This document shows positions 10,284 to 19,097 of a stretch of 64,000 nucleotides of DNA, piece after piece. The DNA lies in contig CP065006.1 of assembly GCA_016699695.1 (NCBI GenBank), positions 3,348,001 through 3,412,000 of the forward strand, written 5' to 3'. The notes under the pieces are model-generated. The model had not been told where the DNA came from, did no database searches, and was given only the letters and a program-made list of their open reading frames with translations. A program made the translations under genes and the position numbers. Position 1 is the stretch's first letter. Each line of letters starts with the position of its first letter. The DNA is from Bacteroidota bacterium (GTDB taxonomy: Bacteria > Bacteroidota > Bacteroidia > Bacteroidales > UBA10428).

Positions 10284-11090
10284 ATGAGCAAAAACAAAAA
10301 AGGAAAACACGAACCCGTTCTCGACAAAAAGTATTACGAGCAAGAGCTTGAAAAGCTTCAGCTAGAGCTGGTGAAAATGCTTGAGTGGATAAAGCATAAA
10401 AAGTTAAAAGTGGTAGTGCTTTTCGAAGGCCGCGATGCAGCCGGGAAGGGCGGGGCCATTAAACGCATTACCGAATGCCTGAACCCGCGCTTTTGCAAAG
10501 TTGTGGCGCTTGGCATACCTACGGAGAAAGAAAAATCGCAATGGTATTTTCAACGCTATGTAACCCACCTTCCTGCGGCTGGAGAATTGATTCTATTCGA
10601 CCGAAGCTGGTACAACAGGGCAGGGGTGGAACATGTAATGGGCTTTTGCACCCCCGATGAATATGAAGAGTTCCTTCGTTCGTGCCCAGAGTTCGAACGC
10701 ATGCTCATACGTTCGGGCATTGTACTTATAAAGTACTGGTTTTCGGTGAGCGACGAGGAACAGGAACGACGGTTTACCGACCGTATCAACAACCCGGCCA
10801 AGCGGTGGAAAATAAGTCCTATGGATCTTGAAAGCCGTTCGCGGTGGGTAGATTATTCAAAAGCCAAGGACAAGATGTTTCAGTATACCGATATCAAGCA
10901 AGCGCCCTGGTATGTGGTAGAAGCCGACAATAAAATGCGGGCCCGCCTCAACTGTATCCATCATTTACTAAGTCTGGTGCCTTACGAATCCATCAAGTAC
11001 GAAAAGCTTGTGCTGCCCTCGCAGCAATCGTCCGAAGACTATATTCGCCCGCCCCTGAGCGACCAGACTTTTGTGCCTGAGGTGTATTAA
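10284..11090 (+). CDS. ppk2: Polyphosphate kinase 2
   Basis: 268 residues, a single PPK2 domain. These enzymes transfer phosphate between polyphosphate and nucleotides, in most members making ATP or GTP from the diphosphate. Walker A is GRDAAGKGG (residues 49-57), Walker B is in FDRSWYNRAGVE (about 105-116), and the lid region carries the basic stretch around RFTDRINNPAKRWK. Length fits the one-domain enzymes. Cytoplasmic, no partner genes adjacent; there is no ppk1 or ppx nearby. It follows the S9 peptidase by 78 bases and ends at a terminator shared with the converging OmpA-type gene. Confidence 0.95.
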   Translation: MSKNKKGKHEPVLDKKYYEQELEKLQLELVKMLEWIKHKKLKVVVLFEGRDAAGKGGAIKRITECLNPRFCKVVALGIPTEKEKSQWYFQRYVTHLPAAGELILFDRSWYNRAGVEHVMGFCTPDEYEEFLRSCPEFERMLIRSGIVLIKYWFSVSDEEQERRFTDRINNPAKRWKISPMDLESRSRWVDYSKAKDKMFQYTDIKQAPWYVVEADNKMRARLNCIHHLLSLVPYESIKYEKLVLPSQQSSEDYIRPPLSDQTFVPEVY

Positions 11091-11123
11091 TCCTATTTCT
11101 AACTTATTTATTCTTGTAAAAAA

Positions 11124-11156
11124 AAGCCCCCTTTCTGCTCAGCAAAAAGGGGGCTT
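11124..11156 (-). terminator. Terminator between ppk2 and the OmpA/PD40 gene
   Basis: GC-rich inverted repeat (AAGCCCCCTTT with AAAAGGGGGCTT) in the gap between two converging genes. On the minus strand it is followed by a run of about nine T, so it fits a rho-independent terminator for the OmpA/PD40 gene; the hairpin may also stop transcription from ppk2. Confidence 0.8.
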
Positions 11157-11170
11157 CTATAATAAGGGGT

Positions 11171-14074
11171 TTACTTTTTAGGCAGGTAGATGATAATTTC
11201 AACCTTGCGGTGTTTCTGCAGTTCGGCTTCGCTCAAATCTTCCCATTTCACACCTTCCTGCAGAGCCAGTGAGGCTCCATAGGAGAAGGTGCGTATGCGC
11301 GATTCGCCAATACCGTTTTTCGAGAGAAAATCTTTTACTGCTTCTGCTCGGTTTTTCGAAAGTTTTTCGTTGTAGGCTGCATCTCCCAGAGCATCTGTGT
11401 AGCCTTTTATCGTTACGTAAAGGCGGCTATCGCTGCGCAGGGCCTGGATAACATTCTTTTCCAGAATAACCTTGGCATCGGGGCGGATGGCAAAGTCGTT
11501 CAGATCGAAATTCACCACAATTACATCAAAAACGGGGTCGGTGATTACCGTGGGGTCATACTTTTTCAGGTTGGTGTTAAACGAACTGGTATCAACCTTT
11601 AAGGCGATGGTAGAAGCATCGAAGTTTTCTTTGATGTAAGCCAAATCGGTTTGTATATTCACCTTTTTATTCTGGTCGAGTTTAAGGTTAACCTGGAGCT
11701 TTTGCATGCTGGTCACAAAAAACTTACGGCCATCGACATTTAAAGTGGTGAGCACATTTTTGCTTTCGGCAGTCTGAGAGGCAAGTTTTATCGCCGGCAT
11801 AAGGCTAAACACAATGTCTTCGTCAGAGCTAACATTGAGTTCCTTCGAAAGAATGGAAATGTCGATTAATTCGGCATCGGCAGTGTTCGATGGCGCTGCA
11901 CTCATTTGCGAGAGTGTTTTGTTGTATTCGCTTTCCGATTGGGTTTCGGTACCGAGGTTATACTTTACTCCTTTTGTAAGGGGTACTACAATTTCCATGT
12001 CTTTGCCGGTGGCAGGGTCTTTTTTACTCAGGGTGAGTATGTACATGGTACCGGGTATAATAGTCAATTCGGTAGCCATTATTTTCTTGGCCGCAACTTC
12101 GGTAAGCGATTCGGTATTTACCAATATCGGAAAGCCCTGAGATTCTTTTACAGGAACTTCTTTAAATACGGGCTCGGCATCGACTTTTACTGCGCCGGTC
12201 TTTTTGGGGTTGAAGTTTTCTTTGAAATAAGCAATGTCGGTTTGAATGTTGAAATTGGCTTCAATATCGAGTGGCAAAACAAAAAAGAACGACCGTCCAG
12301 CCACATGAATATTGTTTTCGTTGATAAATAAAAGCGATGGATCTTTGGAAGCCACAGCCGGATTATCTTCGTCCTTCACAAACCGGATGGTATACATCTC
12401 GCCCACATTCATCATAAGCTCTTTGGCCAGGGCTGTTAAGTCAATTACGCTGCTGTTCGAGCTCTGGTATTCTTTTGCCAGGTCGTTTAAGGCATCTTTG
12501 TATTCCGAGCTCAGAGGTTTCATTCCGGCAGTAAACTGGTACCTCATGCCTGGCTGGAGTTTGATTTCTGTCTTATCCAGAGGTTCGGGATTGAGTATTT
12601 CCTTTTTCTTTTGCTCGGCCGAAAACAGAGGATTGTAGATGATATTACTGGCCAGGGCATTTTCGTGCTGTATTACAATTTTATAGGGTTCTGTGGGTTG
12701 AAATCCGAAATTGAAACCCGATTGGGCTACGGAGGCAATGTTATGTTCTTCGCCATCGCTCAGGTACAAGTTTATTTTACCCTCTTCAATTGTCGATTTC
12801 TTTTTAAACTTATAAGCGGCGTGTTTTACTTTCAGGTCTAATAAATGCAATCTGTATATATCTTCTTTTCCCATGCCGCCCGGGCGGTTCGAGCAAAAAT
12901 AGCCTGTATAGCCTTCGGGAGAAAATGAAAGGCTGTAATCGTTATAGGCTGAATTAACCTTGCTGCCAAGGTTTTTAGGGCTGCTGTTTTCCTGTTTGAG
13001 GTTTACCACAAAAAGGTCGAGACCGCCCAATCCATTATGCCCGGCCGAAGTAAAATAAAGCATGGTATCGTTCAGCACAGATGGATAAAGTTCGTCTTTG
13101 GAGCTGTTAACTTGCGATCCCAAATTCTTAGGTTTTGACCATTTACCGTTTACCATTTCGCTGGAATAAATGTCCAGTCCGCCAATACCGCCGGGAGCAT
13201 CAGAAACGAAATACATTTTGGTACCATCGCTGTTAAGGGCTGGATAACCAATGCTTGTAAGTCCTTCGATGTTTAACTCGCTGAATTCCAATTTAGTGGT
13301 AGCATCTTTGGGTATATCGCTCACAAAGGTTTTCAGATTCGACGTATTGGAAGTACCTCGTGTTAGGAAAAGTTTATTGGTTTTATTGGAAATTAAAACG
13401 GAAAGCTCGTTTTGAGTGGTGTTAAGGCTGGTATTTAGGTTATTCAACCGGCCTAAGCGTCCTTCTTTCAGGAAAGTAGCTGAAAAGAGGTTGTAATTAT
13501 CGTTGGCACTGCTACCATACAAATCTTTACGGGTAGAGGAAAATGTGATTTTATTTTGAAAAATGCCGGGAGCCGTTTCCGATTCGGGTGTGTTTAAAAC
13601 ACTTTCGTTTTCTACCATCACAAAAGACGAATCTTTGTACATTTTGGCCCTTACATCGGTAGAGCTCACATAGCCTTTTATTTCGGAGGTCACAATTTCG
13701 TTGTACTTTCCTAACCATAACTCAAAGCCTGATATATCTTTATTTTTGAGAAGGAGCAAAGCAAATTGTAAGCGGTATTCGTTAGGTATGTAAAGACTTG
13801 TTTCGAAAACTATGCGGTAGCATTCTGCTGACTGATCCAGGAGTTCCAGTGCCGAAAAAGCTTCTGCTTTGCGCAGCACGGAATAGTAATTAGCGGCATC
13901 TTTTTTATAAGCCATGTTGTAATAGACAATGGCTTTTTTATAATCGCTCTTATCGAAATAATAATCGCCTTTTTCGTCGTACACATTGCGTACATCCAGA
14001 ATGCTTGTTTTTGGTTGAGAGTAACAAAGGTTGCTCATTATTCCAAATAAAAATATTGCTAGTAATGCTCTCAT
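11171..14074 (-). CDS. OmpA-family protein with TPR and PD40 repeats (PorE-like)
   Basis: 967-residue envelope protein. Signal peptide at 1-19, then TPR-type helices (about 25-110) and a PD40/WD40-like propeller (about 160-420, with repeated SxDGTKMYF/PGGIGGLDIY units). A long middle region of two similar modules about 197 residues apart follows, and an OmpA peptidoglycan-binding domain ends the protein (about 855-965, KGYTDALGDAAYNEKLSKNR). The order TPR-propeller-OmpA resembles PorE of the type IX secretion system and related Bacteroidetes proteins that link outer-membrane machinery to peptidoglycan. It is longer than PorE because of the middle modules. No other secretion genes are adjacent, so the T9SS link is only by architecture. 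Confidence 0.85.
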   Translation of the reverse strand: MRALLAIFLFGIMSNLCYSQPKTSILDVRNVYDEKGDYYFDKSDYKKAIVYYNMAYKKDAANYYSVLRKAEAFSALELLDQSAECYRIVFETSLYIPNEYRLQFALLLLKNKDISGFELWLGKYNEIVTSEIKGYVSSTDVRAKMYKDSSFVMVENESVLNTPESETAPGIFQNKITFSSTRKDLYGSSANDNYNLFSATFLKEGRLGRLNNLNTSLNTTQNELSVLISNKTNKLFLTRGTSNTSNLKTFVSDIPKDATTKLEFSELNIEGLTSIGYPALNSDGTKMYFVSDAPGGIGGLDIYSSEMVNGKWSKPKNLGSQVNSSKDELYPSVLNDTMLYFTSAGHNGLGGLDLFVVNLKQENSSPKNLGSKVNSAYNDYSLSFSPEGYTGYFCSNRPGGMGKEDIYRLHLLDLKVKHAAYKFKKKSTIEEGKINLYLSDGEEHNIASVAQSGFNFGFQPTEPYKIVIQHENALASNIIYNPLFSAEQKKKEILNPEPLDKTEIKLQPGMRYQFTAGMKPLSSEYKDALNDLAKEYQSSNSSVIDLTALAKELMMNVGEMYTIRFVKDEDNPAVASKDPSLLFINENNIHVAGRSFFFVLPLDIEANFNIQTDIAYFKENFNPKKTGAVKVDAEPVFKEVPVKESQGFPILVNTESLTEVAAKKIMATELTIIPGTMYILTLSKKDPATGKDMEIVVPLTKGVKYNLGTETQSESEYNKTLSQMSAAPSNTADAELIDISILSKELNVSSDEDIVFSLMPAIKLASQTAESKNVLTTLNVDGRKFFVTSMQKLQVNLKLDQNKKVNIQTDLAYIKENFDASTIALKVDTSSFNTNLKKYDPTVITDPVFDVIVVNFDLNDFAIRPDAKVILEKNVIQALRSDSRLYVTIKGYTDALGDAAYNEKLSKNRAEAVKDFLSKNGIGESRIRTFSYGASLALQEGVKWEDLSEAELQKHRKVEIIIYLPKK

Positions 14075-14299
14075 TTCTTTTTAAGTTTTTACCAAATTAT
14101 TCAATTCTTGGCACACTTGAAAGAACAAGTTAAGAAAATTGCATTTTTAAAGGTATTTCTTTCGCGAATTAGCTGCATTCCACTTAGAAATAGTGAATGT
14201 CATGCCTTGTTTGTAATTTTTGTGAGTTTCCCCAAATAATTATAGTCCTAAACAATCTTTGATTCGAACTGTTTCCCCGACATAAACAAATTATACCAG

Positions 14300-14749
14300 A
14301 TGAATACACTTTATACCATTTTACAAGCAGCTCACTCCGGACTTCGTTGGGTTGTTTTACTATTATTTGTTTTAGCCCTTGTCAATTATCTTTTAGGTTG
14401 GCAAAGGAAAAGAACCTATCAAAAAAGCGATAAAACACTTTTTACGCTCAACCTTTCGTTTTTTCACCTTCAGGTATTGTTAGGATTAGTATTGTATTTT
14501 GTAAGTCCCCGTGTTCAATTTTCAGAGCTAACATTTTCTATCTACCTCATTCGTTTTTTTACTGTGGAACATGCGCTTATCATGCTTTTTGCTGCTATAC
14601 TGCTTACTGTAGGTTCTGTAAAAATTAAAAGAATAGCAGCTGATTCGAAAAAATTCAGATCGGGATTTTACTTCCTGCTTGTGAGTTTTCTTCTCATTCT
14701 TGTGGCCATACCCTGGCCATTTTATCGGCTGGGAACCGGTTGGTTTTAG
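14300..14749 (+). CDS. Small four-helix membrane protein (cytochrome-b-like)
   Basis: 149 residues with four membrane helices (about 13-33, 47-67, 85-107, 123-142). Histidines occur in or near three helices (His12, the FFHLQ motif near 57, and His91 in VEHALIM), which could hold haem, and proteins of this type in Bacteroidetes are often labelled cytochrome b. No CxxCH haem motif is present. Nothing adjacent indicates a redox partner. Function unproven; the membrane topology is what the sequence supports. Confidence 0.6.
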   Translation: MNTLYTILQAAHSGLRWVVLLLFVLALVNYLLGWQRKRTYQKSDKTLFTLNLSFFHLQVLLGLVLYFVSPRVQFSELTFSIYLIRFFTVEHALIMLFAAILLTVGSVKIKRIAADSKKFRSGFYFLLVSFLLILVAIPWPFYRLGTGWF

Positions 14750-14923
14750 ACTTCACTTTTAGTAACCGATAAGTTCATTTTCATCAAGTTATTTAACTGC
14801 TTGATAAACATCATTCTTTGTGTGAGTAACCCCTGGGTTTATTTTGCGTACGCTGATTTGTTTTATTATCCTATGTGGATACTACGACTATAAACATTGC
14901 GAAACGCATTACCTGAGTAAACA

Positions 14924-16180
14924 ATGAAACACATTAATCGTCGTGCATTTATCAAGCATACCGGCATGGCTGGTACGGCATTAAGCCTGGGCCTGGTTTC
15001 AGCCTGTAGCAGCGAAAAATTCAAATTGGTACCGGTACCTGAAAACGAGAGGATAAAAATTGGAGTAATCGGTTTAGGGTATCGCGGAACAGATATCTTA
15101 CGCGTGCTGGAGCAAATTCCGGAGTTTAAAGTGGTAGCCTGCTGCGATATTCTTGATTTTCGGATTACCGAGGCACTTTCAAAGGTGAACATCACTCCGA
15201 AAACCTATACCGATTACCGCAAGATGCTGGATGATAAAGAAATCGATGCCGTAGTAATCAGCACACCCCTTAGTGAGCATTACCAGATGGCACTCGATGC
15301 AATCGACTGTCAGGTGCATGTAATGTGCGAAAAGGCTCTTGCTTATTCCATTGAGCAAGTGCTTGATATCAGGAAAAAGGCTTTGAATTACCCCAAGCTC
15401 TTTCAGGTTTCGTATCAATACCAGTTAAATCCTTCTTTTCTGGTGATAAAAGACCTGATACAAAACGGCTATTGTGGAAAAATTACCCAAATCGATGGTG
15501 TCTGGAATGGTTTTAATAACTGGCGCCGCCCGGTGCCTTCACCGGAGCTGGAAAGGCACGCCAACTGGCGTCTTTATTCCGAATACTCCGGGGGGTTGAT
15601 GGCTGAAGTTGGCTCGCACCAGCTTAACCTGATTGATACCATTGCCGGTTCTCATCCTGCCAAAGTGGTTGGAACGGGTGGCATTGATTACTGGAAAGAC
15701 GGTCGTGAGGTGAATGACAATGTGCATACACTTTTCGAATACCCAAATGGATTGAAAGTGAGCTTTAGTGCTACCTTATCGAACATGCACGAAGGTTTTA
15801 CCATCAAATTCAGAGGTGATAAAGCCACCATTGTTACAAAGTTTATGGACGAAACTTATATCTATCCCGAACAGGATGCCGACCTGGCTGCGCTGGGTAA
15901 TGTCGATGGAGTAACAGGTGCCTCCATGAAACTTTTTCACAGAGAGAACCGCAAGGAAATTGCTTCTTCTATTTACAACGATAAACGATATCCTTTCGAT
16001 ACCAGCTACCTGAATGCCACCTGGATTTTATACAAGAATTTTGCAGCAGCCATACAAGGCAAGGAAAAATTATTGCTCGGCCTTGACGAGGGCTGTAAAA
16101 GCGCCATTGCCGTTTATATGGCCAACGATGCCATTCAGAATGAGAAGGTGGTGCGCTGGTTACCGGAATACGATGTATAA
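14924..16180 (+). CDS. Secreted Gfo/Idh/MocA-family oxidoreductase
   Basis: 418 residues. The N-terminus carries a twin-arginine signal (NRRAFIKHTG) followed by a hydrophobic stretch and a possible lipobox (VSAC), so the folded, cofactor-loaded protein is exported. The Rossmann nucleotide-binding motif GVIGLGYRG is at about 48-56. The catalytic-lysine motif is CEKA rather than the usual EKP. The GSH histidine region (EVGSHQLNLID, about 226-236) is present. The family oxidises or isomerises sugars and polyols with NAD(P); some exported relatives are GH109 glycosidases that use NAD as a bound cofactor. Which applies here cannot be decided from sequence alone. Single gene, closed by a strong terminator. 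Confidence 0.85.
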   Translation: MKHINRRAFIKHTGMAGTALSLGLVSACSSEKFKLVPVPENERIKIGVIGLGYRGTDILRVLEQIPEFKVVACCDILDFRITEALSKVNITPKTYTDYRKMLDDKEIDAVVISTPLSEHYQMALDAIDCQVHVMCEKALAYSIEQVLDIRKKALNYPKLFQVSYQYQLNPSFLVIKDLIQNGYCGKITQIDGVWNGFNNWRRPVPSPELERHANWRLYSEYSGGLMAEVGSHQLNLIDTIAGSHPAKVVGTGGIDYWKDGREVNDNVHTLFEYPNGLKVSFSATLSNMHEGFTIKFRGDKATIVTKFMDETYIYPEQDADLAALGNVDGVTGASMKLFHRENRKEIASSIYNDKRYPFDTSYLNATWILYKNFAAAIQGKEKLLLGLDEGCKSAIAVYMANDAIQNEKVVRWLPEYDV

Positions 16181-16205
16181 ATTGTATTCTCTCAATAGAG
16201 AAATA

Positions 16206-16246
16206 AAAACCCCGGTGTTCATTAAGAAAACCGGGGTTTATTTTTC
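16206..16246 (+). terminator. Bidirectional terminator, Gfo/Idh gene / rnfA
   Basis: Inverted repeat AAACCCCGG / CCGGGGTTT with a 15-base loop, followed by a T run on the plus strand and, read on the minus strand, also by a T-rich stretch. It lies between the converging oxidoreductase gene and the end of the rnf operon and can end both transcripts. Confidence 0.85.
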
Positions 16247-16259
16247 AAATATATCTTAG

Positions 16260-16832
16260 CTATACAATATTTGCAAATCCCATAAAGGCCATCGCCAATA
16301 AACCTGCTATGATTAGTGCAATTGGTGTTCCCTGCATTCCTTTTGGGATATTCACCAGCTTGAGTTGTTCACGAATACCAGCCATTAAAACCATTGCCAA
16401 GGTAAAGCCTACTGCTGTTGCCGAGGCATATACCACACTTTGAACCAGGTTGTAATCTTTTGTTATAGCCAAAAGTGCAATACCCAACACAGCGCAGTTT
16501 GTTGTAATAAGCGGCAGGTAGATTCCAAGAGCATGATACAAAGGAGGACTAACCTTTTTTAGGATAATTTCCACCATTTGCACCAGGGCAGCAATTACAA
16601 GAATAAAGGTAATGGTTTGCATAAATTCGATATGCAGGTTCACCAGTACTGCAGTATAAATCAGATAAGTAACCAGGTTTGCCAATGTCATCACAAAAAT
16701 TACTGCGGCACCCATGCCTACAGCTGTATTAATTTTCCCCGAAACACCCAGAAAAGGACAAATTCCAAGGAATTGTGCCAGTACAACATTGTTTACAAAC
16801 AGCGCAAGTATTATAATTTGAATGTATTCCAT
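16260..16832 (-). CDS. rnfA: Rnf electron transport complex subunit RnfA
   Basis: 190-residue inner-membrane protein with about six helices. The opening YIQIIILALFVNNVVLAQFLGICPFLG and its FLGICPFLGVS region are diagnostic of RnfA/NqrE. RnfA and RnfE form the antiparallel membrane core that holds a shared [2Fe-2S] cluster on Cys residues in these half-helices, and pass electrons through the membrane while ions are pumped. It is the last gene of the operon, six bases after rnfE, and is followed by the bidirectional terminator. Confidence 0.97.
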   Translation of the reverse strand: MEYIQIIILALFVNNVVLAQFLGICPFLGVSGKINTAVGMGAAVIFVMTLANLVTYLIYTAVLVNLHIEFMQTITFILVIAALVQMVEIILKKVSPPLYHALGIYLPLITTNCAVLGIALLAITKDYNLVQSVVYASATAVGFTLAMVLMAGIREQLKLVNIPKGMQGTPIALIIAGLLAMAFMGFANIV

Positions 16833-16837
16833 AGCAA

Positions 16838-17431
16838 TTACTTCTTAACGGTTTTAATTCGGTTTGTAAGAGCAATCATGTATCCATAAGTGAAAAATGC
16901 TCCAGGAGGCATAATAAATAGCAAGATGGTTTGGGCATTTTCGCTTACCATTTTGTATCCGAAAATCGATCCATTGCCAAGAATTTCTCTAAAAGCTCCC
17001 ATGGCAGTGAGTGCCAGTGTAAATCCAATACCCATACCCAGGCCATCCAGCATCGAAGGTAGTACTTTGTTCTTTTGAGCAAAAGCTTCGGCACGACCCA
17101 GAATGATGCAGTTTACAACAATAAGGGGTATAAATATTCCCAGGGTTTTATATAAATCGGGCGTATAGGCTTTCATTACCAGATCGACTATGGTTACAAA
17201 CGAAGCGATCACAACAATAAATGCAGCGATGCGCACTTTGTCGGGTATCACGTTTTTGAGCAATGAAATCAGAACATTCGATGCCAACAATACAAATGTG
17301 GTGGCAGCACCCATGCCTATTCCATTCACAGCTTCACTGGTAACGGCAAGCGTCGGACAAGTACCAAGCACAAGTACAACAGAAGGGTTCTCCTTCCAGA
17401 TGCCATTGGTAAAATATTTTGATAGGCTCAT
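16838..17431 (-). CDS. rnfE: Rnf electron transport complex subunit RnfE
   Basis: 197-residue membrane protein, paralogue of RnfA, with six helices. The N-terminal ENPSVVLVLGTCPTLAVT contains the conserved cysteine of the membrane iron-sulfur site; the second half (TLGIFIPLIVVNCIILGRAEAFA) is the typical RnfE/NqrD signature. It overlaps rnfG by four bases (start inside the stop region), which points to translational coupling. Confidence 0.97.
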   Translation of the reverse strand: MSLSKYFTNGIWKENPSVVLVLGTCPTLAVTSEAVNGIGMGAATTFVLLASNVLISLLKNVIPDKVRIAAFIVVIASFVTIVDLVMKAYTPDLYKTLGIFIPLIVVNCIILGRAEAFAQKNKVLPSMLDGLGMGIGFTLALTAMGAFREILGNGSIFGYKMVSENAQTILLFIMPPGAFFTYGYMIALTNRIKTVKK

Positions 17432-18078
17432 TCTATACCTCCTTCATTTAATTGAATTGAACTGGCTGAATCACTTGCCGGAGCGGATGCCATATTAGTT
17501 TTAAAGGCATTTACCGCCCTGTTAAGTGCATCGCAATATGCTCTTGAACTAATTGTTGCTGCAGTGATTGCATCGACATCTCCGCCATCTTTTTTAACCT
17601 GAAGCTTGAATTCTTCTGGGTTTATACCATTGAATTGATCATGAAATTTAGTGTCAGTCATTTTTGTTCCAAGCCCAGGGGTTTCTTTTTGATCCATTAC
17701 CTTGGTATTGAAAATGGTTCCATCGGATGAAATACCGACCATTACTGAAATATAACCAGAATAACCCTTGAAAGTGTATGAGCTGATGGCAGTTCCTACA
17801 AGTTTACCATCCTTATAAGCCGGATAGAAAACGAGGGTGTCAGCAGCACTGTTACCATCGATGTTTTGAGTAATTCCAATTTTAAAACTTTCATCTGCCG
17901 GACTATTGTCAAAAGGAGGCAATACGAGGCCAATGGCATCGTTAATTTTCTTTTTATCAGCATTGGCAATGGGATCTTTTGTGAACATATAGACACTGGC
18001 CAGGGCTGCCGACATGACTGCACAAATAAGGAACAGGCTCAAAACCATGTTCAGTAAGGATGATTCGATTTTCTTCAT
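17428..18078 (-). CDS. rnfG: Rnf electron transport complex subunit RnfG
   Basis: 216 residues with one N-terminal membrane helix (about 11-31) and a periplasmic FMN-binding domain. The FMN is attached through phosphodiester linkage to a threonine in a conserved motif; here this reads DAITAATISSRA (about 176-187), with Ala where most relatives have Gly before the Ala-Thr. The target threonine is present. RnfG relays electrons on the periplasmic side. A C-terminal tail rich in Ser, Ala and Asp is extra and low-complexity. It overlaps rnfD by four bases. Confidence 0.95.
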   Translation of the reverse strand: MKKIESSLLNMVLSLFLICAVMSAALASVYMFTKDPIANADKKKINDAIGLVLPPFDNSPADESFKIGITQNIDGNSAADTLVFYPAYKDGKLVGTAISSYTFKGYSGYISVMVGISSDGTIFNTKVMDQKETPGLGTKMTDTKFHDQFNGINPEEFKLQVKKDGGDVDAITAATISSRAYCDALNRAVNAFKTNMASAPASDSASSIQLNEGGIE

Positions 18079-19070
18079 GATCTTACTCTCCCGAATCTTT
18101 TGGGTTTAACATACAAATTTATAAGCGGAGTAAAGGCGTTCATAATAAGTATTGCAAATGATATACCTTCGGGGTAAGCTCCAAAAACCCTGATTAATAC
18201 CGTTAAGATTCCGATGCAGATTCCATAAATCAGCATTCCGGTTATTGTCATTGGCGAAGTAACGTAATCGGTGGCCATATAAATTGCACCTAGCATGACG
18301 CCTCCTGCAAGTATATGAAAAACAGGTCCGGCAGTTAGTTCGGGATTGGCAAAATGCAGAATTCCGCTGAAGATAAATACACTGCCAATTACACTCACCG
18401 GAATATGCCAGGTAATAATTTTTCTCCAGAGTAAATATACAAACCCGATTAGGAGAGCAATAGCCGATATCTCACCAGCACTTCCGCCTATATTTCCTAA
18501 AAACATATTGCCTAAGTCGGGCATTTGTGAAAGTATGGTTTCGAGTTTATCGCCTTTACCAAGGCCTTCTTTCAGCACTCCGAGTGGAGTAGCACCGGTT
18601 AATCCATCGATTGAAGTAAAACGGTTATCACTCATGGGAACAGGCCAGGTAGTCATTTGTACAGGATAGGAGATTAACATAAAAACCCTACCTACCAATG
18701 CCGGGTTAAAGGGATTATTCCCCAATCCGCCAAACGACATTTTAGCAATGCCAATGGTAACAAGACTGCCTGTGATTATCATCCAAATGGGCACTGTTGT
18801 GGGGATGTTAAATGCTAAAAGAAGGCCGGTTAAAATGGCTGATCCATCGCTAATAGTTGGTGCAGTTTTAAACATGTATTTCTGAATGAGGTACTCAAAA
18901 AGTACACAGGATAATACAGCAGCCAGGGTTATCACTATGGAGCCAATTCCGAAAAACCAAACAGATGTCATAAATGCAGGTATGAGGGCGATAATTACCC
19001 CATACATGTTTTTGCTGACGGAATCGCCACTGTGAATGTGTGGTGAGGGTGAGACAAATAATTTATTCAT
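18075..19070 (-). CDS. rnfD: Rnf electron transport complex subunit RnfD
   Basis: 331-residue inner-membrane protein with eight to ten helices. The SPHIHSGDSVSKNMYGVI opening and the flavin-attachment motif LTGATPLG (Thr at about 184) are those of RnfD/NqrB, which carries covalently bound FMN and is thought to form part of the ion path. It lies 27 bases after rnfC and overlaps rnfG, in the standard order C-D-G-E-A. Confidence 0.97.
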   Translation of the reverse strand: MNKLFVSPSPHIHSGDSVSKNMYGVIIALIPAFMTSVWFFGIGSIVITLAAVLSCVLFEYLIQKYMFKTAPTISDGSAILTGLLLAFNIPTTVPIWMIITGSLVTIGIAKMSFGGLGNNPFNPALVGRVFMLISYPVQMTTWPVPMSDNRFTSIDGLTGATPLGVLKEGLGKGDKLETILSQMPDLGNMFLGNIGGSAGEISAIALLIGFVYLLWRKIITWHIPVSVIGSVFIFSGILHFANPELTAGPVFHILAGGVMLGAIYMATDYVTSPMTITGMLIYGICIGILTVLIRVFGAYPEGISFAILIMNAFTPLINLYVKPKRFGRVRS

Positions 19071-19097
19071 TGAATGCTTTCTTAAATTCTTAAGGAA

